Positions 49,797 through 58,458 are shown, counted from the first letter of the stretch. The stretch: 64,000 bases of DNA from Yersinia proxima (GCF_902170785.1 NZ_CABHYG010000022.1:1-64000); one strand, 5' to 3'. Notes: generated by a model not told the origin, from the letters alone. Numbers and translations are program-made.

Positions 49797-51768
49797 ATAG
49801 CCTCCCTGCCGTTTCATAAAAATTAATTACATCACTTCGGAGAGAACTAATAGAGCTATGCTTTATTTTATCTGATAATACTTCAATAGGTTCATTTATA
49901 TCAGAATTAGCTGAATACAAGTTATTATGCTCAATATATTTATCTGTTGTCACTTGGTTATAGTCACTAGCCTCTCTAAGTATTGTTGGCCGGATAAATA
50001 GAATAAGATTACTTTTTTCTATTTTTTCTTTGCTCTGTCTAAACAAACCACCAATCAAAGGTATATCTCCTAAGAATGGTATTTTATTTATTATTTTATT
50101 AAGTTTTTTATCTAATAATCCACCGACGACTACTGTTTCTCCACTTTTTACTAAAACTGCATTATTGACAACCCTTTTGTTAAAAACCGAACCTAAGTTA
50201 TTAGCATTAACATCAGAGCTATCGGCCACACTTGATACCTCTTGTCTGATTTCCAATAAAACCGAATCTCCTTTATTTATCTGTGGTTTAACCTTCAACA
50301 TAACACCAACTGATTGCCGAGAAATCGAGTTATATACCTTGTCTGTTGATGTAGTTTGTGTTGATGTAAGAACGGGAACCTCTTGACCAACATTAAATTC
50401 AGCCTCCATATTATCCAACGTAACAATACTCGGCGTTGCCAGAATATTATTATTTGAATTAGTTGCTAATGCTGTAAAAAGGCCATCCCAATTACCTTTG
50501 TAAAAACCGGCAGTTAACCCAGCCATCACCATTGGTATATTTTTTTTATGATTATTACTTTCTCTTATCTCTTCTGATTTTTGTATAAAATTAGCTCCAC
50601 CATGATATTTATTAGCCCATTGGATACCAAGATTTAATCCTTCTCCATTTTGAGTTTCAACTATAATTGCTTCAACCAAAACTTGTGCACGTCTAACATC
50701 TAATTTATCTATGACTTGTTCTAATTCTTTCATTACTTTGGGATTGGCAGTAATAACTAAAGCATTTGTCTGGTCATATGCTTTGATCGCCGTATTTTTG
50801 CTATTATTCTTTCCTGTCATTTTTTTCAAATTTTCATGATTTACTTCGAAGCTAACACTATTTAATACGTCTAATAATTTAGAGGCTTGAGCATATTTCA
50901 TATAAAAAACCTTAGTATTCCCTTGACTATCTTTCTGCCTATCGAGCCTTTCTATCATTTGAATAGCTTTCTTCCTGGTATGGCGATCACCACTCACTAA
51001 AATAGTATTAGTTCTGTCATCAGCAATGGCGTTTCCTGTAGTAATAGACTCTTGTCTACCGCTATTTACTGGGTTAATTACCTGATTAACTAATTTGATC
51101 ATATCTGCAGCAACGGCATGATTCAGTTGATAGAGTTCAACGCCTATATCTCCAGGTTGGTCTAATATTTTTATAATATTATATAATCTGTTAACTATCG
51201 CAGCACGCCCAGTCATTAATATGACATTTGAAGGGTCATAATGGATGATATTACCTGATTCAGAATTATCATTCAGTTGGCGGAGTAACGGTGCTAGATT
51301 TTTCGCCGAAATATGTTTAAGTTTAAAAACCCGATTAATAAGCTCGTCACCATGGGATTCTTCTGCATTCTTTTGCAAAGCAACGACTAAATTCTTTGCT
51401 CGTTTTACAGGCATGACTTTTAAAATATCATTAGGCATTTCAACTACTGTATAGCCATAAACATCAAGGACATTCAAAAAAAATTGATAATACTTTTCTT
51501 CATCTAATAACTCATAACTGCGGACACTGACTAACCCATGAACTTTAGGATCGATAATTATAGTTTTATTAATGTTTTTACTGACAGTATTGATAAACTC
51601 TTTAATATCTGCGTCCCTAAAAGAGGCAGAAAAGTTTGCACTATATATCTCCATAGGTAAAATGGCAGTAAGAATTATGATTCTGAAAAATATTGTATTG
51701 AAATATTTAAGCATTGAGATTAGATTAACTACTCTTACATACATTAATAATTGATTATAGCTGCGCAT
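49783..51768 (-). CDS. gspD: T2SS outer-membrane secretin GspD
   Basis: Forms the outer-membrane channel. After a signal peptide (hydrophobic IFFRIIILTAILPMEIYSA) come the N0-N3 domains (IKEFINTVSKNINKTIIIDP; repeated N domains with LVVALQK and TNTILVSGDRHTRKK) and the secretin core (VLVEAIIVETQ, VPVLTS, VVVGGLLDKK, PFLGDIPLIGGLFR). A C-terminal tail of about 60 residues may be the pilotin-binding S-domain. ATGs at 51768, 51744 and 51714 are possible; the last gives the most ordinary signal peptide, the first has GGAGG too close. A G8 tract lies in its leader. Confidence 0.94.
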   Translation of the reverse strand: MRSYNQLLMYVRVVNLISMLKYFNTIFFRIIILTAILPMEIYSANFSASFRDADIKEFINTVSKNINKTIIIDPKVHGLVSVRSYELLDEEKYYQFFLNVLDVYGYTVVEMPNDILKVMPVKRAKNLVVALQKNAEESHGDELINRVFKLKHISAKNLAPLLRQLNDNSESGNIIHYDPSNVILMTGRAAIVNRLYNIIKILDQPGDIGVELYQLNHAVAADMIKLVNQVINPVNSGRQESITTGNAIADDRTNTILVSGDRHTRKKAIQMIERLDRQKDSQGNTKVFYMKYAQASKLLDVLNSVSFEVNHENLKKMTGKNNSKNTAIKAYDQTNALVITANPKVMKELEQVIDKLDVRRAQVLVEAIIVETQNGEGLNLGIQWANKYHGGANFIQKSEEIRESNNHKKNIPMVMAGLTAGFYKGNWDGLFTALATNSNNNILATPSIVTLDNMEAEFNVGQEVPVLTSTQTTSTDKVYNSISRQSVGVMLKVKPQINKGDSVLLEIRQEVSSVADSSDVNANNLGSVFNKRVVNNAVLVKSGETVVVGGLLDKKLNKIINKIPFLGDIPLIGGLFRQSKEKIEKSNLILFIRPTILREASDYNQVTTDKYIEHNNLYSANSDINEPIEVLSDKIKHSSISSLRSDVINFYETAGRLYDGK

Positions 51769-51772
51769 CCCT

Positions 51773-51780
51773 CCCCCCCC
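51773..51780. repeat. Homopolymer G8/C8 tract in the gspD leader
   Basis: Eight consecutive C on the plus strand, that is G8 in the transcript, five bases before the first possible gspD ATG at 51768 and inside the 31-bp gspC-gspD gap. The tract is part of GGGGGGGGAGGG. Tracts of this length can slip during replication. Confidence 0.9.
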
Positions 51781-51799
51781 AATTACTTGCGATAATTAT

Positions 51800-52306
51800 T
51801 CATAATATCATTAATGAATAATATGATTTATTTTCACTTATTATAACTTTATCTTTTAAGATTTTAATAATAGTGGAATTATCTATTTTATCACCAATAG
51901 AGTATAGGTTTTGTTTCCCATTCAACTCTAAAATTGCAATAGAGCTAGATTCTTCAGTATACTCAAGCACACCAACTAACTTTATAATTCCAGTATAAGA
52001 TGGGGAGTTAATAATATCAGTTTTATTTTTTAAAATTTTCAAATTATTTTTATCATTAAAATTCTCTTTAAATACACTTCTATTTTTAATTTCATTTATC
52101 ATTTTTAACTTATTGTTTTTATGCCATGCGTTACTTTCTTCATATAATACTGGAATTATCCTTTTTTGTTTTCCTGTTATTATATTGTAGCCAATTATTA
52201 TTTGATAAAAGATGCATATTGTAATAACCCCACCAAGAAGATACACCCTTCTATTAACTAATAATTTATAGGGTGCTATAGATATTCTATTAAGAACAGA
52301 CAACAC
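51800..52306 (-). CDS. gspC: T2SS inner-membrane coupling protein GspC (short)
   Basis: A 168-residue bitopic protein: cytoplasmic N-terminus, one membrane helix (YLLGGVITICIFYQIIIGYN), a linker and a C-terminal HR domain (YTGIIKLVGVLEYTEESSSIAILELNG...YSIGDKI) that contacts the GspD N0 domain. The usual C-terminal PDZ or coiled-coil region is missing; GspC of other systems is about 270-300 residues. No frameshifted PDZ remnant is seen downstream, where gspD follows within 31 bp. Naming rests on the HR domain and first position in gspC-M order. Confidence 0.82.
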   Translation of the reverse strand: MLSVLNRISIAPYKLLVNRRVYLLGGVITICIFYQIIIGYNIITGKQKRIIPVLYEESNAWHKNNKLKMINEIKNRSVFKENFNDKNNLKILKNKTDIINSPSYTGIIKLVGVLEYTEESSSIAILELNGKQNLYSIGDKIDNSTIIKILKDKVIISENKSYYSLMIL

Positions 52307-52364
52307 CCTACCCTCTCAAACCATAATAAATAAAATATAAAAAAGATAGAATAACCGTCTGTAT

Positions 52365-52781
52365 TTAATAGCCAGTAAATCTATCTTTCATCTTATCAGA
52401 TTCCATTGCACTCAATATTCCTGAATCTAACCTTAATCCATATCTGTTTATAGTTTTAACAATCCCATCAGGAATGCCAGCATTCTTCAAATGTACGCGA
52501 AATTTATGTATCAATTGATGATAGTTATTATCTGAAATGCTTTTGTGGTTTTCATACCAAACAACTTTAATAATATCTTGTTTTCTATTCACATCATTAA
52601 ACAAACACATGACCAATCTCTTTTGCTTCTCATTAATATCTATGGTTAATTTTCTAGAGTGGAAATGTATTTTGTTCATACAACAATCCAGTGATATCTC
52701 TTTTTCATAGTCAATCACTCCCTTTCCATTAATATCAATGAACTTACTACCAGAAACAACAGAGACTGTATCAACATACAT
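52365..52781 (-). CDS. Soluble winged-helix regulator at the head of the T2SS operon
   Basis: A 138-residue protein. The C-terminal two-thirds (residues about 35-130) looks like an OmpR/PhoB winged helix (LTIDINEKQKRLVMCLFND, then NNYHQLIHKFRVHLKNAGI and VKTINRYGLRL). There is no receiver domain and no membrane helix. ATG at 52781 has AGGGG eight bases upstream. It precedes gspC by 58 bp on the same strand and probably belongs to the operon, so it is a candidate T2SS regulator. Not recognised as a named protein. Confidence 0.7.
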   Translation of the reverse strand: MYVDTVSVVSGSKFIDINGKGVIDYEKEISLDCCMNKIHFHSRKLTIDINEKQKRLVMCLFNDVNRKQDIIKVVWYENHKSISDNNYHQLIHKFRVHLKNAGIPDGIVKTINRYGLRLDSGILSAMESDKMKDRFTGY

Positions 52782-52823
52782 AAATAACCCCTACAAATAT
52801 ATTCACTCAGTTAATATAAATAA

Positions 52824-52842
52824 ATCACACTACAGATGTGAT
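52824..52842. promoter_or_regulatory. Inverted repeat upstream of the T2SS regulator gene
   Basis: ATCACA-N7-TGTGAT, 43 bp before the start codon at 52781. The half-sites are in the opposite order from a CRP site, so CRP is not implied. It may be an operator for the adjacent winged-helix protein. Confidence 0.35.
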
Positions 52843-52962
52843 AAGAGAACTAGTGATTAGTATCGCGTTTACTTAATGAATAAAACAAATCAAATTATAT
52901 TTTTTAATTATATTTAATAAAAACACACACATATAATGAGGACATAAAGATAATAATTATAG

Positions 52963-53279
52963 CGTGTGGGAATAGATTGTAATAATGTATTCTGTGATAC
53001 AATTAAACAACCTAACCTATATGAGGTATATATTTTATTTATAATACCTATCTCTTGTTTATACATTGAGTAATGCCACACGTAATCACAGAGTTAACAT
53101 ACAATAATAATTAAAAAACTCAAGGAATAAATATTATTTAATAATATTAAATCAAGTTATTTACCAATAACACATAATAATAACATTGTACGTTCTACTT
53201 ACTGTAGTTTATAATATACACTCCATTGTATTATAATATATAAATATCTCTTGCTCTGATTACAATCCATTCTCACACG
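52963..53279. mobile_element. Possible miniature element with 21-bp terminal inverted repeats
   Basis: CGTGTGGGAATAGATTGTAAT at 52963-52983 (21 bases, first 20 shown are typical) matches the reverse complement of 53259-53279 at 19 of 21 positions. The 317-bp interval has no open frame of note, is very AT-rich and contains smaller dyads (for example GGTAT/ATACC near 53025-53055). Size, terminal repeats and lack of coding capacity fit a MITE. No clear target-site duplication was seen, so a pair of regulator sites is the alternative. The remainder of 52782-53436 shows no gene. Confidence 0.4.
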
Positions 53280-53390
53280 AGTTTTCCTTTAGTCATATAA
53301 GCACAAAATTTAATTACCACCAAGGGTGTTATGACAATAAAAAAGATAATAGGATAGACAAATCAATATGAATTTTAAATTTAACACTAT

Positions 53391-53422
53391 CTATTCCCCT
53401 TGATATAGTCCAAGGGGAATAG
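53391..53422. terminator. Strong hairpin after the carbonic anhydrase gene
   Basis: Perfect 12-bp stem CTATTCCCCTTG/CAAGGGGAATAG with an 8-base loop, 14 bases past the stop at 53437. No T-run follows on the minus strand, so it may be a non-canonical terminator or an mRNA 3'-end stabiliser. Confidence 0.6.
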
Positions 53423-53436
53423 AAAAATACAAATGA

Positions 53437-54192
53437 TTACATGAAGAATTCGACCTTACCACCATTTAGATTATACATGCTACCGACTATTTTTATTTTC
53501 CCTTCTTTCTCTAATTTATTAATTATTTCACTATTTTTACGTATCTCATCAATAGTGTGCTTCACATTACTTTTCGCGACCGCATCGACATATTTTTCGT
53601 TCTTCCCGCTCTTCTCGCCATCAAATTGAGTTGCCTCAATAGCTGGTTTGATTTTATTAAGTAGGCCAGTCAAATTACCAAGTTCAACATCATCGATAGC
53701 CCCTTTTACTGCCCCACAAGCCGTGTGTCCCATAACCAAAATGACTTTTGCACCTGCTGCAGCACAAGCAAACTCCAGGCTACCTAACAAGTCATCATTA
53801 GAAATGTTACCGGCAATTCGGGCATTAAATGTTTCGCCAATACCCGTATCGAAAATAATTTCCGCAGGCGCTCGGGAATCAATACAACTCAATATAACAG
53901 CTGCGGGGAATTGTCCCTCTGCACTACTGCGTTTTTGTGCGAGATAATCGTGTTGCTGCATCTTTCCAGAAACAAATCTTGTATTACCTTGCTTCAAACT
54001 TTCCACTATCTGCTCAGGGGTTAATTTATCTCGCTCTTCTCGCGTCAGAGACGCGGCATACGATACTTGAGGTAACCCTAGTCCAATCCCACCAATAACA
54101 CTCGCAGCAGTGATTCCTAAAGCTGCTTTTAGCACGCTCCTTCGGCTATTTGGATGACTATCTTCTGAACAACAACCCGTTATCTTACTCAT
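53437..54192 (-). CDS. Tat-exported beta-class carbonic anhydrase
   Basis: Interconverts CO2 and bicarbonate with zinc. The N-terminus has a twin-arginine signal (NSRRSVLKAALGITAA, residues 16-31), so the protein should act in the periplasm. Zinc ligands Cys103, Asp105 (CIDSR) and His156, Cys159 (GHTACG) match beta-class enzymes; Arg107 forms the Asp-Arg dyad. 251 residues including about 47 of signal. A single gene with its own hairpin downstream. It borders the AT-rich island but has less extreme composition. Confidence 0.92.
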   Translation of the reverse strand: MSKITGCCSEDSHPNSRRSVLKAALGITAASVIGGIGLGLPQVSYAASLTREERDKLTPEQIVESLKQGNTRFVSGKMQQHDYLAQKRSSAEGQFPAAVILSCIDSRAPAEIIFDTGIGETFNARIAGNISNDDLLGSLEFACAAAGAKVILVMGHTACGAVKGAIDDVELGNLTGLLNKIKPAIEATQFDGEKSGKNEKYVDAVAKSNVKHTIDEIRKNSEIINKLEKEGKIKIVGSMYNLNGGKVEFFM

Positions 54193-54341
54193 ACACTCTC
54201 CTTGAAACTATTGTTGCCATTTTCAATACTGCATAATTAATGAGCAGCATATTAAATGTAGTACATCCATCTTGCTTTACGCGATAGTCAAAATATAGAT
54301 TGTGTAAAATCAGCCATTTCTCGATTTTCTAATAATCTACG

Positions 54342-54725
54342 TTATAAACTGCTATTAAGTTCTCGATGATGATCCCTCATCCACTGCGCCAGGGAGTCCA
54401 GTGTTGGCTTTAATGTTTTTCCCAATGCCGTAATTTCATATTCAACCCGGGGTGGTACTTCGGCATAGATCTTGCGATGAACCAACCCACGTTGCTCGAA
54501 AGCACGTAGCTGGCGGGTCAGTTCTTTTTGAGTAATAAGGGTAATCGCCCGCTGTAGCTCACCAAATCGAATAGGTGCGTCAGTGACTATCAAACGATAG
54601 AGAATAGGTATTGCCCACTTCCCAGCAATAAGTTCAACAAATTGCACCATCGGGCACTTTTCTTGCTCGATGGTGCTATCAGGTATCGATTTATTTTTAG
54701 GTGTCAGAGGCTGATATGCTGTCAT
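54342..54725 (-). CDS. HxlR-family transcriptional regulator
   Basis: A 127-residue winged-helix protein. The conserved Cys of EKCPMVQFVELIAGKWAIPIL, shared by redox-sensing HxlR relatives such as HypR and YodB, is present; ITQKELTRQLRAFEQRGLV is the recognition region. It is divergent from the SDR gene with a 102-bp shared promoter, so it probably controls it in response to electrophiles or oxidants. Confidence 0.9.
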   Translation of the reverse strand: MTAYQPLTPKNKSIPDSTIEQEKCPMVQFVELIAGKWAIPILYRLIVTDAPIRFGELQRAITLITQKELTRQLRAFEQRGLVHRKIYAEVPPRVEYEITALGKTLKPTLDSLAQWMRDHHRELNSSL

Positions 54726-54827
54726 TACATTCCTGTTGCATCATTAGTATCAAATTGGAACCTACTATACTTTAGATACTTTTGTATTAAAAATGGTCTT
54801 TCACGGCTATCAATTGGAAAGATCACT

Positions 54828-55577
54828 ATGGATCGTTTAAAAGATAAATATGCACTAATTACCGGGGGGACAAGTGGCATTGGGTTGGAGACGGCACGGC
54901 AGTTCCTGACCGAGGGGGCGACAGTTGCCATTACAGGCCGAAGTGAAACAGCATTGCAGGCAGCACGCAATGAACTCGGAGAGCGTGTTTTACTGCTAAA
55001 AAGTGACGCCAGTAATGTCGCAGATCAATCGCTATTGGCCGCTAAACTAGCTGAAAACTGGCCACGTCTGGATATCGTTTACATCAATGCTGGTGATGTG
55101 ACTCATAATCCAATAGAAGAATGGGATGAATCTAGCTTTGAACGGGTGCTCTCAACCAATCTGAAGGGCCCTTTTTTCCTGTTACAATCATTGCTTCCCC
55201 TGCTGGCTAACCCTGCCTCCGTCATTCTTTGCGGTTCGGCAAGCGCCCATATTGGTTTACCGCAAAGTAGTGTTTATGCCGCCAGCAAAGCGGGGTTACT
55301 GTCGCTTGCTCGAACACTGTCAGGGGAGTGGGCAGAAAGAGGAATTCGGGTTAATGGATTAAGTCCCGGGCCGACACAGACTCCTGCATTACAAAAACTG
55401 GGGTTATCGGGTAGTGAAGAAGAAAAACTGACTGAGCAAATTCGTCAATTAGTGCCGATTAAAAGAATGGGTACACCGGCTGAAATTGCTCACGCGGCGG
55501 TATTTCTGGCTTCAGATGAATCCAGTTTTGTCGTCGGGACAGAATTTCGAATCGATGGTGGTGTGAGTAGCCTTTAA
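54828..55577 (+). CDS. Short-chain dehydrogenase/reductase
   Basis: A 249-residue NAD(P)-dependent oxidoreductase. TGGTSGIG is the nucleotide-binding loop, YINAGD corresponds to the NNAG motif, and the catalytic Tyr and Lys are in YAASKAG; Ser is in LCGSASAH. The open frame begins at 54642, but the ATG at 54828, preceded by GGAAAGA, gives the normal N-terminus. Substrate unknown. Divergent from an HxlR regulator, a pairing common for quinone- or aldehyde-responsive genes. Confidence 0.92.
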   Translation: MDRLKDKYALITGGTSGIGLETARQFLTEGATVAITGRSETALQAARNELGERVLLLKSDASNVADQSLLAAKLAENWPRLDIVYINAGDVTHNPIEEWDESSFERVLSTNLKGPFFLLQSLLPLLANPASVILCGSASAHIGLPQSSVYAASKAGLLSLARTLSGEWAERGIRVNGLSPGPTQTPALQKLGLSGSEEEKLTEQIRQLVPIKRMGTPAEIAHAAVFLASDESSFVVGTEFRIDGGVSSL

Positions 55578-55610
55578 TCGATATCCGCTGTGTGCGGTCT
55601 ATTTAGAGGC

Positions 55611-55638
55611 AACACGGGTTGGGCCAGCAACCCGTGTT
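55611..55638. terminator. Bidirectional terminator between SDR gene and cbpM
   Basis: Perfect 11-bp stem AACACGGGTTG/CAACCCGTGTT with a 6-base loop, placed between two convergent genes (34 bases after the SDR stop, eight before the cbpM stop). Confidence 0.75.
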
Positions 55639-55645
55639 CACTTTG

Positions 55646-55951
55646 TTAAGATGTTTGAACAAAACGATCAAGTTGCCTGCGCAATTGGTCGTTCTCTTTC
55701 TTTAACTGCTCAATTCGCTCAAGCAGAGTCAAGGTCATAGCCACTCCAGACCAGTCCAAATCCAACTCATGTTGCAAGCGCCGGGCGCGTTTAAGGTTGT
55801 TTAATGCATCCGCATCAAACACCCAAACCGTGGCCTCGGGTTCTAATGGCATAATTACACCTAACCCTACAACCTCGACCAATTCATCTTGCATGATCCC
55901 CGTTGACTGGCATAACTCAGTCACAGTGTAGGTTATCTCTATTTCAGCCAT
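55646..55951 (-). CDS. cbpM: CbpA modulator CbpM
   Basis: A 101-residue MerR-like anti-co-chaperone that binds the J-domain of CbpA and blocks its DnaK stimulation. Sequence features are a predicted N-terminal helical domain (VTELCQSTGIMQDELVEVVGLG) and a C-terminal coiled region (LLERIEQLKKENDQLRRQLD). Six bases after the cbpA stop, the same operon as in E. coli. Confidence 0.93.
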   Translation of the reverse strand: MAEIEITYTVTELCQSTGIMQDELVEVVGLGVIMPLEPEATVWVFDADALNNLKRARRLQHELDLDWSGVAMTLTLLERIEQLKKENDQLRRQLDRFVQTS

Positions 55952-55957
55952 AATCTG

Positions 55958-56911
55958 TTACTCCCATCCAGTCCGAGGATTAAATGCCGCCTGCTCTGAC
56001 AATTGTTGCCAAAGCGCCCGCGTTTTCTCGTCTGGTTTCGGTGGCATAACCACTTTGAGGATGGCGTACAGATCGCCCGTTCCTTTTTTACTGACCAGAC
56101 CTTTGCCTTTAATGCGCAAACGCTGCCCACTTTGGCTACCTGCTGGGATAGTTAAAGCAATTTTCCCCGTCAGTGTCGGAACCTCGACACTGGCCCCCAA
56201 TGCCGCTTCCCACGGGGCTAACGGCACCACTATTTGTAAATTCTGCCCATCAATATCAAACAATGGGTGCGGAGCAATGCGAATGATCAGGAATAAATCA
56301 CCATTGGCTCCACCTGCAATACCCGGTGCTCCCTGCCCTTTAAGACGAATGCGTTCGCCATCCCCCACACCGGCAGGAATTTTTACTTTCAATGTCTTAG
56401 AGGTTTCAGCACCAGGGAAGCCCGATGCATCAATGGTCGGGATCTTGTAAGAGATAGAACGTGTTTGTTCAGTTAATGTTTCTTCTAAAAAGATGGGTAA
56501 TTCCATCTCAAGATCCTGTCCACGCACCCCATGAGATGCCCGACGAGATGAGTGTTGAGCTGAAGAAGCGCGGTTACCAAAGAAGGATTCGAAAAAGTCC
56601 GAGAAGTCATGAGCGCCGCCACCAGCACTGCTGTGCCACTGTTGACCACCAGTATTGTATTGATCAAACTGATGTTGGCCAAACCCTGGGTCATTACGGT
56701 GCAATCTTAATTGATCATATTCAGCTCGCCGCTCGGTATCCTTTAATACTTCGTAAGCCTCAGCAACTTCTTTAAATTTACTTTCAGCATCATCTTCTGA
56801 ACTGACATCCGGGTGATACTTACGTGCCAGCCTGCGATAGGCTGTTTTAATCTCTTTTAGGGAAGCCGTGGGCTCGACACCCATCACGGCATAATAGTCT
56901 TTGAATTCCAT
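55958..56911 (-). CDS. cbpA: Curved-DNA-binding DnaJ-class co-chaperone CbpA
   Basis: Hsp40 that stimulates DnaK and, in E. coli, binds curved DNA in the nucleoid in stationary phase. The J-domain is residues 4-70 with the HPD motif in [11 protein letters not shown]; a Gly/Phe/His/Gln-rich linker follows (residues about 75-130), then two C-terminal substrate domains without the DnaJ zinc finger. 317 residues (E. coli 306), the extra being in the linker. Cotranscribed with cbpM. Confidence 0.96.
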   Translation of the reverse strand: MEFKDYYAVMGVEPTASLKEIKTAYRRLARKYHPDVSSEDDAESKFKEVAEAYEVLKDTERRAEYDQLRLHRNDPGFGQHQFDQYNTGGQQWHSSAGGGAHDFSDFFESFFGNRASSAQHSSRRASHGVRGQDLEMELPIFLEETLTEQTRSISYKIPTIDASGFPGAETSKTLKVKIPAGVGDGERIRLKGQGAPGIAGGANGDLFLIIRIAPHPLFDIDGQNLQIVVPLAPWEAALGASVEVPTLTGKIALTIPAGSQSGQRLRIKGKGLVSKKGTGDLYAILKVVMPPKPDEKTRALWQQLSEQAAFNPRTGWE

Positions 56912-57100
56912 GCGGTAATATCCTTAAATTCATTACTTGATTAGGTATATCCCCATCAGACTTAGATAAAACTTATTTATGTCTATTTTCAATTTTTTCA
57001 ACCCCATCAAGTGGGTAAACCTAATAGTAAACTATAGCGCTAACTGTCTACTTGTGGGCTATCAGTGTCTATTGGTAGCGGCATATTCACCCTATAAGCA

Positions 57101-58183
57101 TTACAAATCATATAACTGATCTGAGCACTTATTCTCCGCAGGCAAGATTCTTTTCTGATTAATTTGCTTTACCGAAGAGCGAAGCACTAATTTGCCTTGC
57201 AGGAGGGTATTACTGATAGGGGCGTCGGGCCGCAATAAACGCCGTTGCAATAACTGGATAGCTTCCGCTCCCAGCTCGTCACGCGGAACATGCACTGCCG
57301 TCAGCGGAACATCATGAATTTCGGCCAAATTAAAACCGTCCATGCTCATGACTGAAACTCTTCCCGGTACGTTTATATTCAATTTATTCAGCGCATTAAC
57401 GGCGCCCACAGCCATATAATCGCCCCCTGCCAGAATAGCCGTAGGCAGTTGGTTGTTATCTTCACAACCTGCAATAAATGTGGCGATCGCCTGCTCGGAT
57501 TCCGCTGCGCCGAAACCGTGAGTGGTCACCAGATGTTGGTTATCATCAAAATGCATATTATTGTTGGCGAAGGCCTCTTTAATCCCTACCAGCCGCAGTT
57601 CCATAGTGTTACGGCGTAAACATTGCAATGTCAAAATTCGCCGATGCCCTTGCTGTATCAGATAGTTGGCAGAAAATTCGCCAATCGATTGATGGTCAGG
57701 AGAAACACTGTCCAATGACATTTCTTTGTCACGGCAATTAATCAAGACCGACGGTTTATGCACCCCCGCTGCTAATGCATGAATACGCGGGTCATCGATA
57801 CCAATAATGATGGCTGCTTCCGTCAGAGGTGTGGTCATTTTCTCCAGAAATAGGGAGATATCGCTGTGCGTTTCAGACAATCCGCAATAGCGAATCATCA
57901 CCTCATGTTGACTGACGGCTTCAGTTATTCCCTGAATGACTTTGTAGTAAAAGATATCAGTACGCACATCAAACGCCCGGTGTGGCGCAAAGACCATAAT
58001 GTTATTGAGCATTAAGCGCCCGCTGGATAAATTCTGCAAAATTCCCTGCGACTGCGCATAGGCCATCACCCGCTGTTTTGCCTTCACGCTGGTATTCGCT
58101 TTACCGGCTAATACTCTGGATACTGTGCTAATTGAAAGGCCAGTCTGATTAGCTATTTCTTGTATTTTTAGCTTTCCATTCAT
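57101..58183 (-). CDS. LacI-family repressor of the GH31 sugar cluster
   Basis: A 360-residue LacI-family protein: helix-turn-helix IQEIANQTGLSISTVSRVLAG at residues 7-27, a hinge, and a sugar-binding effector domain (AAIIIGIDDPRI, GRVSVMSMDGFN). It is divergent from the MFS/GH31 pair with 372 bp between, so it likely represses those genes and itself. Two TGAAAA-N2-TTTTCA palindromes lie just upstream of its start. The inducer is probably the sugar released from the imported glycoside. Confidence 0.9.
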   Translation of the reverse strand: MNGKLKIQEIANQTGLSISTVSRVLAGKANTSVKAKQRVMAYAQSQGILQNLSSGRLMLNNIMVFAPHRAFDVRTDIFYYKVIQGITEAVSQHEVMIRYCGLSETHSDISLFLEKMTTPLTEAAIIIGIDDPRIHALAAGVHKPSVLINCRDKEMSLDSVSPDHQSIGEFSANYLIQQGHRRILTLQCLRRNTMELRLVGIKEAFANNNMHFDDNQHLVTTHGFGAAESEQAIATFIAGCEDNNQLPTAILAGGDYMAVGAVNALNKLNINVPGRVSVMSMDGFNLAEIHDVPLTAVHVPRDELGAEAIQLLQRRLLRPDAPISNTLLQGKLVLRSSVKQINQKRILPAENKCSDQLYDL

Positions 58184-58209
58184 TTTGTGATCTCTCTCAA
58201 ATTAGCAAA

Positions 58210-58300
58210 TGAAAAAATTTTCATGGCCGGTAAATAGCTTATTCAGGGCATTACAAAATATAAATGCTGAAATATCACTCAGCTTATGAAAACTTTTTCA
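58210..58300. promoter_or_regulatory. Two candidate operators for the LacI-family repressor
   Basis: TGAAAAAATTTTCA at 58210-58223 (arms extend to a 16-bp dyad ATGAAAA/TTTTCAT) and TGAAAACTTTTTCA at 58287-58300, 77 bp apart. TGAAA/TTTCA half-sites are usual for LacI/GalR-type regulators. Both lie nearer the repressor gene than the MFS gene, suggesting autoregulation or looping. Confidence 0.6.
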
Positions 58301-58442
58301 AAAAAATGCGTATTAAAGCCAATTTAAGCTAGCTACCTTGTTTTGGTAAACCAATTTTTAAAACTTATCAGTCCGGTTATTTTTGATTAAATATAATAAT
58401 ACTAAGAATATCAAATGATTGTATTTTATTAGCCAAATTTAG

Positions 58443-58458
58443 TGTGATTAATATCACA
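58443..58458 (+). promoter_or_regulatory. CRP-binding site upstream of the MFS/GH31 genes
   Basis: TGTGATTAATATCACA has both perfect half-sites (TGTGA-N6-TCACA). The centre is about 105 bp before the MFS start. A -10-like TTAATA at 58477-58482 would place the site near -40, fitting a class II CRP-activated promoter. Confidence 0.82.

Noticed and set aside
52824-52842. CRP site upstream of the T2SS regulator
   Set aside because: Half-sites are in the wrong order (TCACA before TGTGA) and spacing is seven, so it is only a generic inverted repeat.
52921-53290. CRISPR or direct-repeat array in the AT-rich gap
   Set aside because: Only inverted repeats were found; there are no regularly spaced direct repeats.
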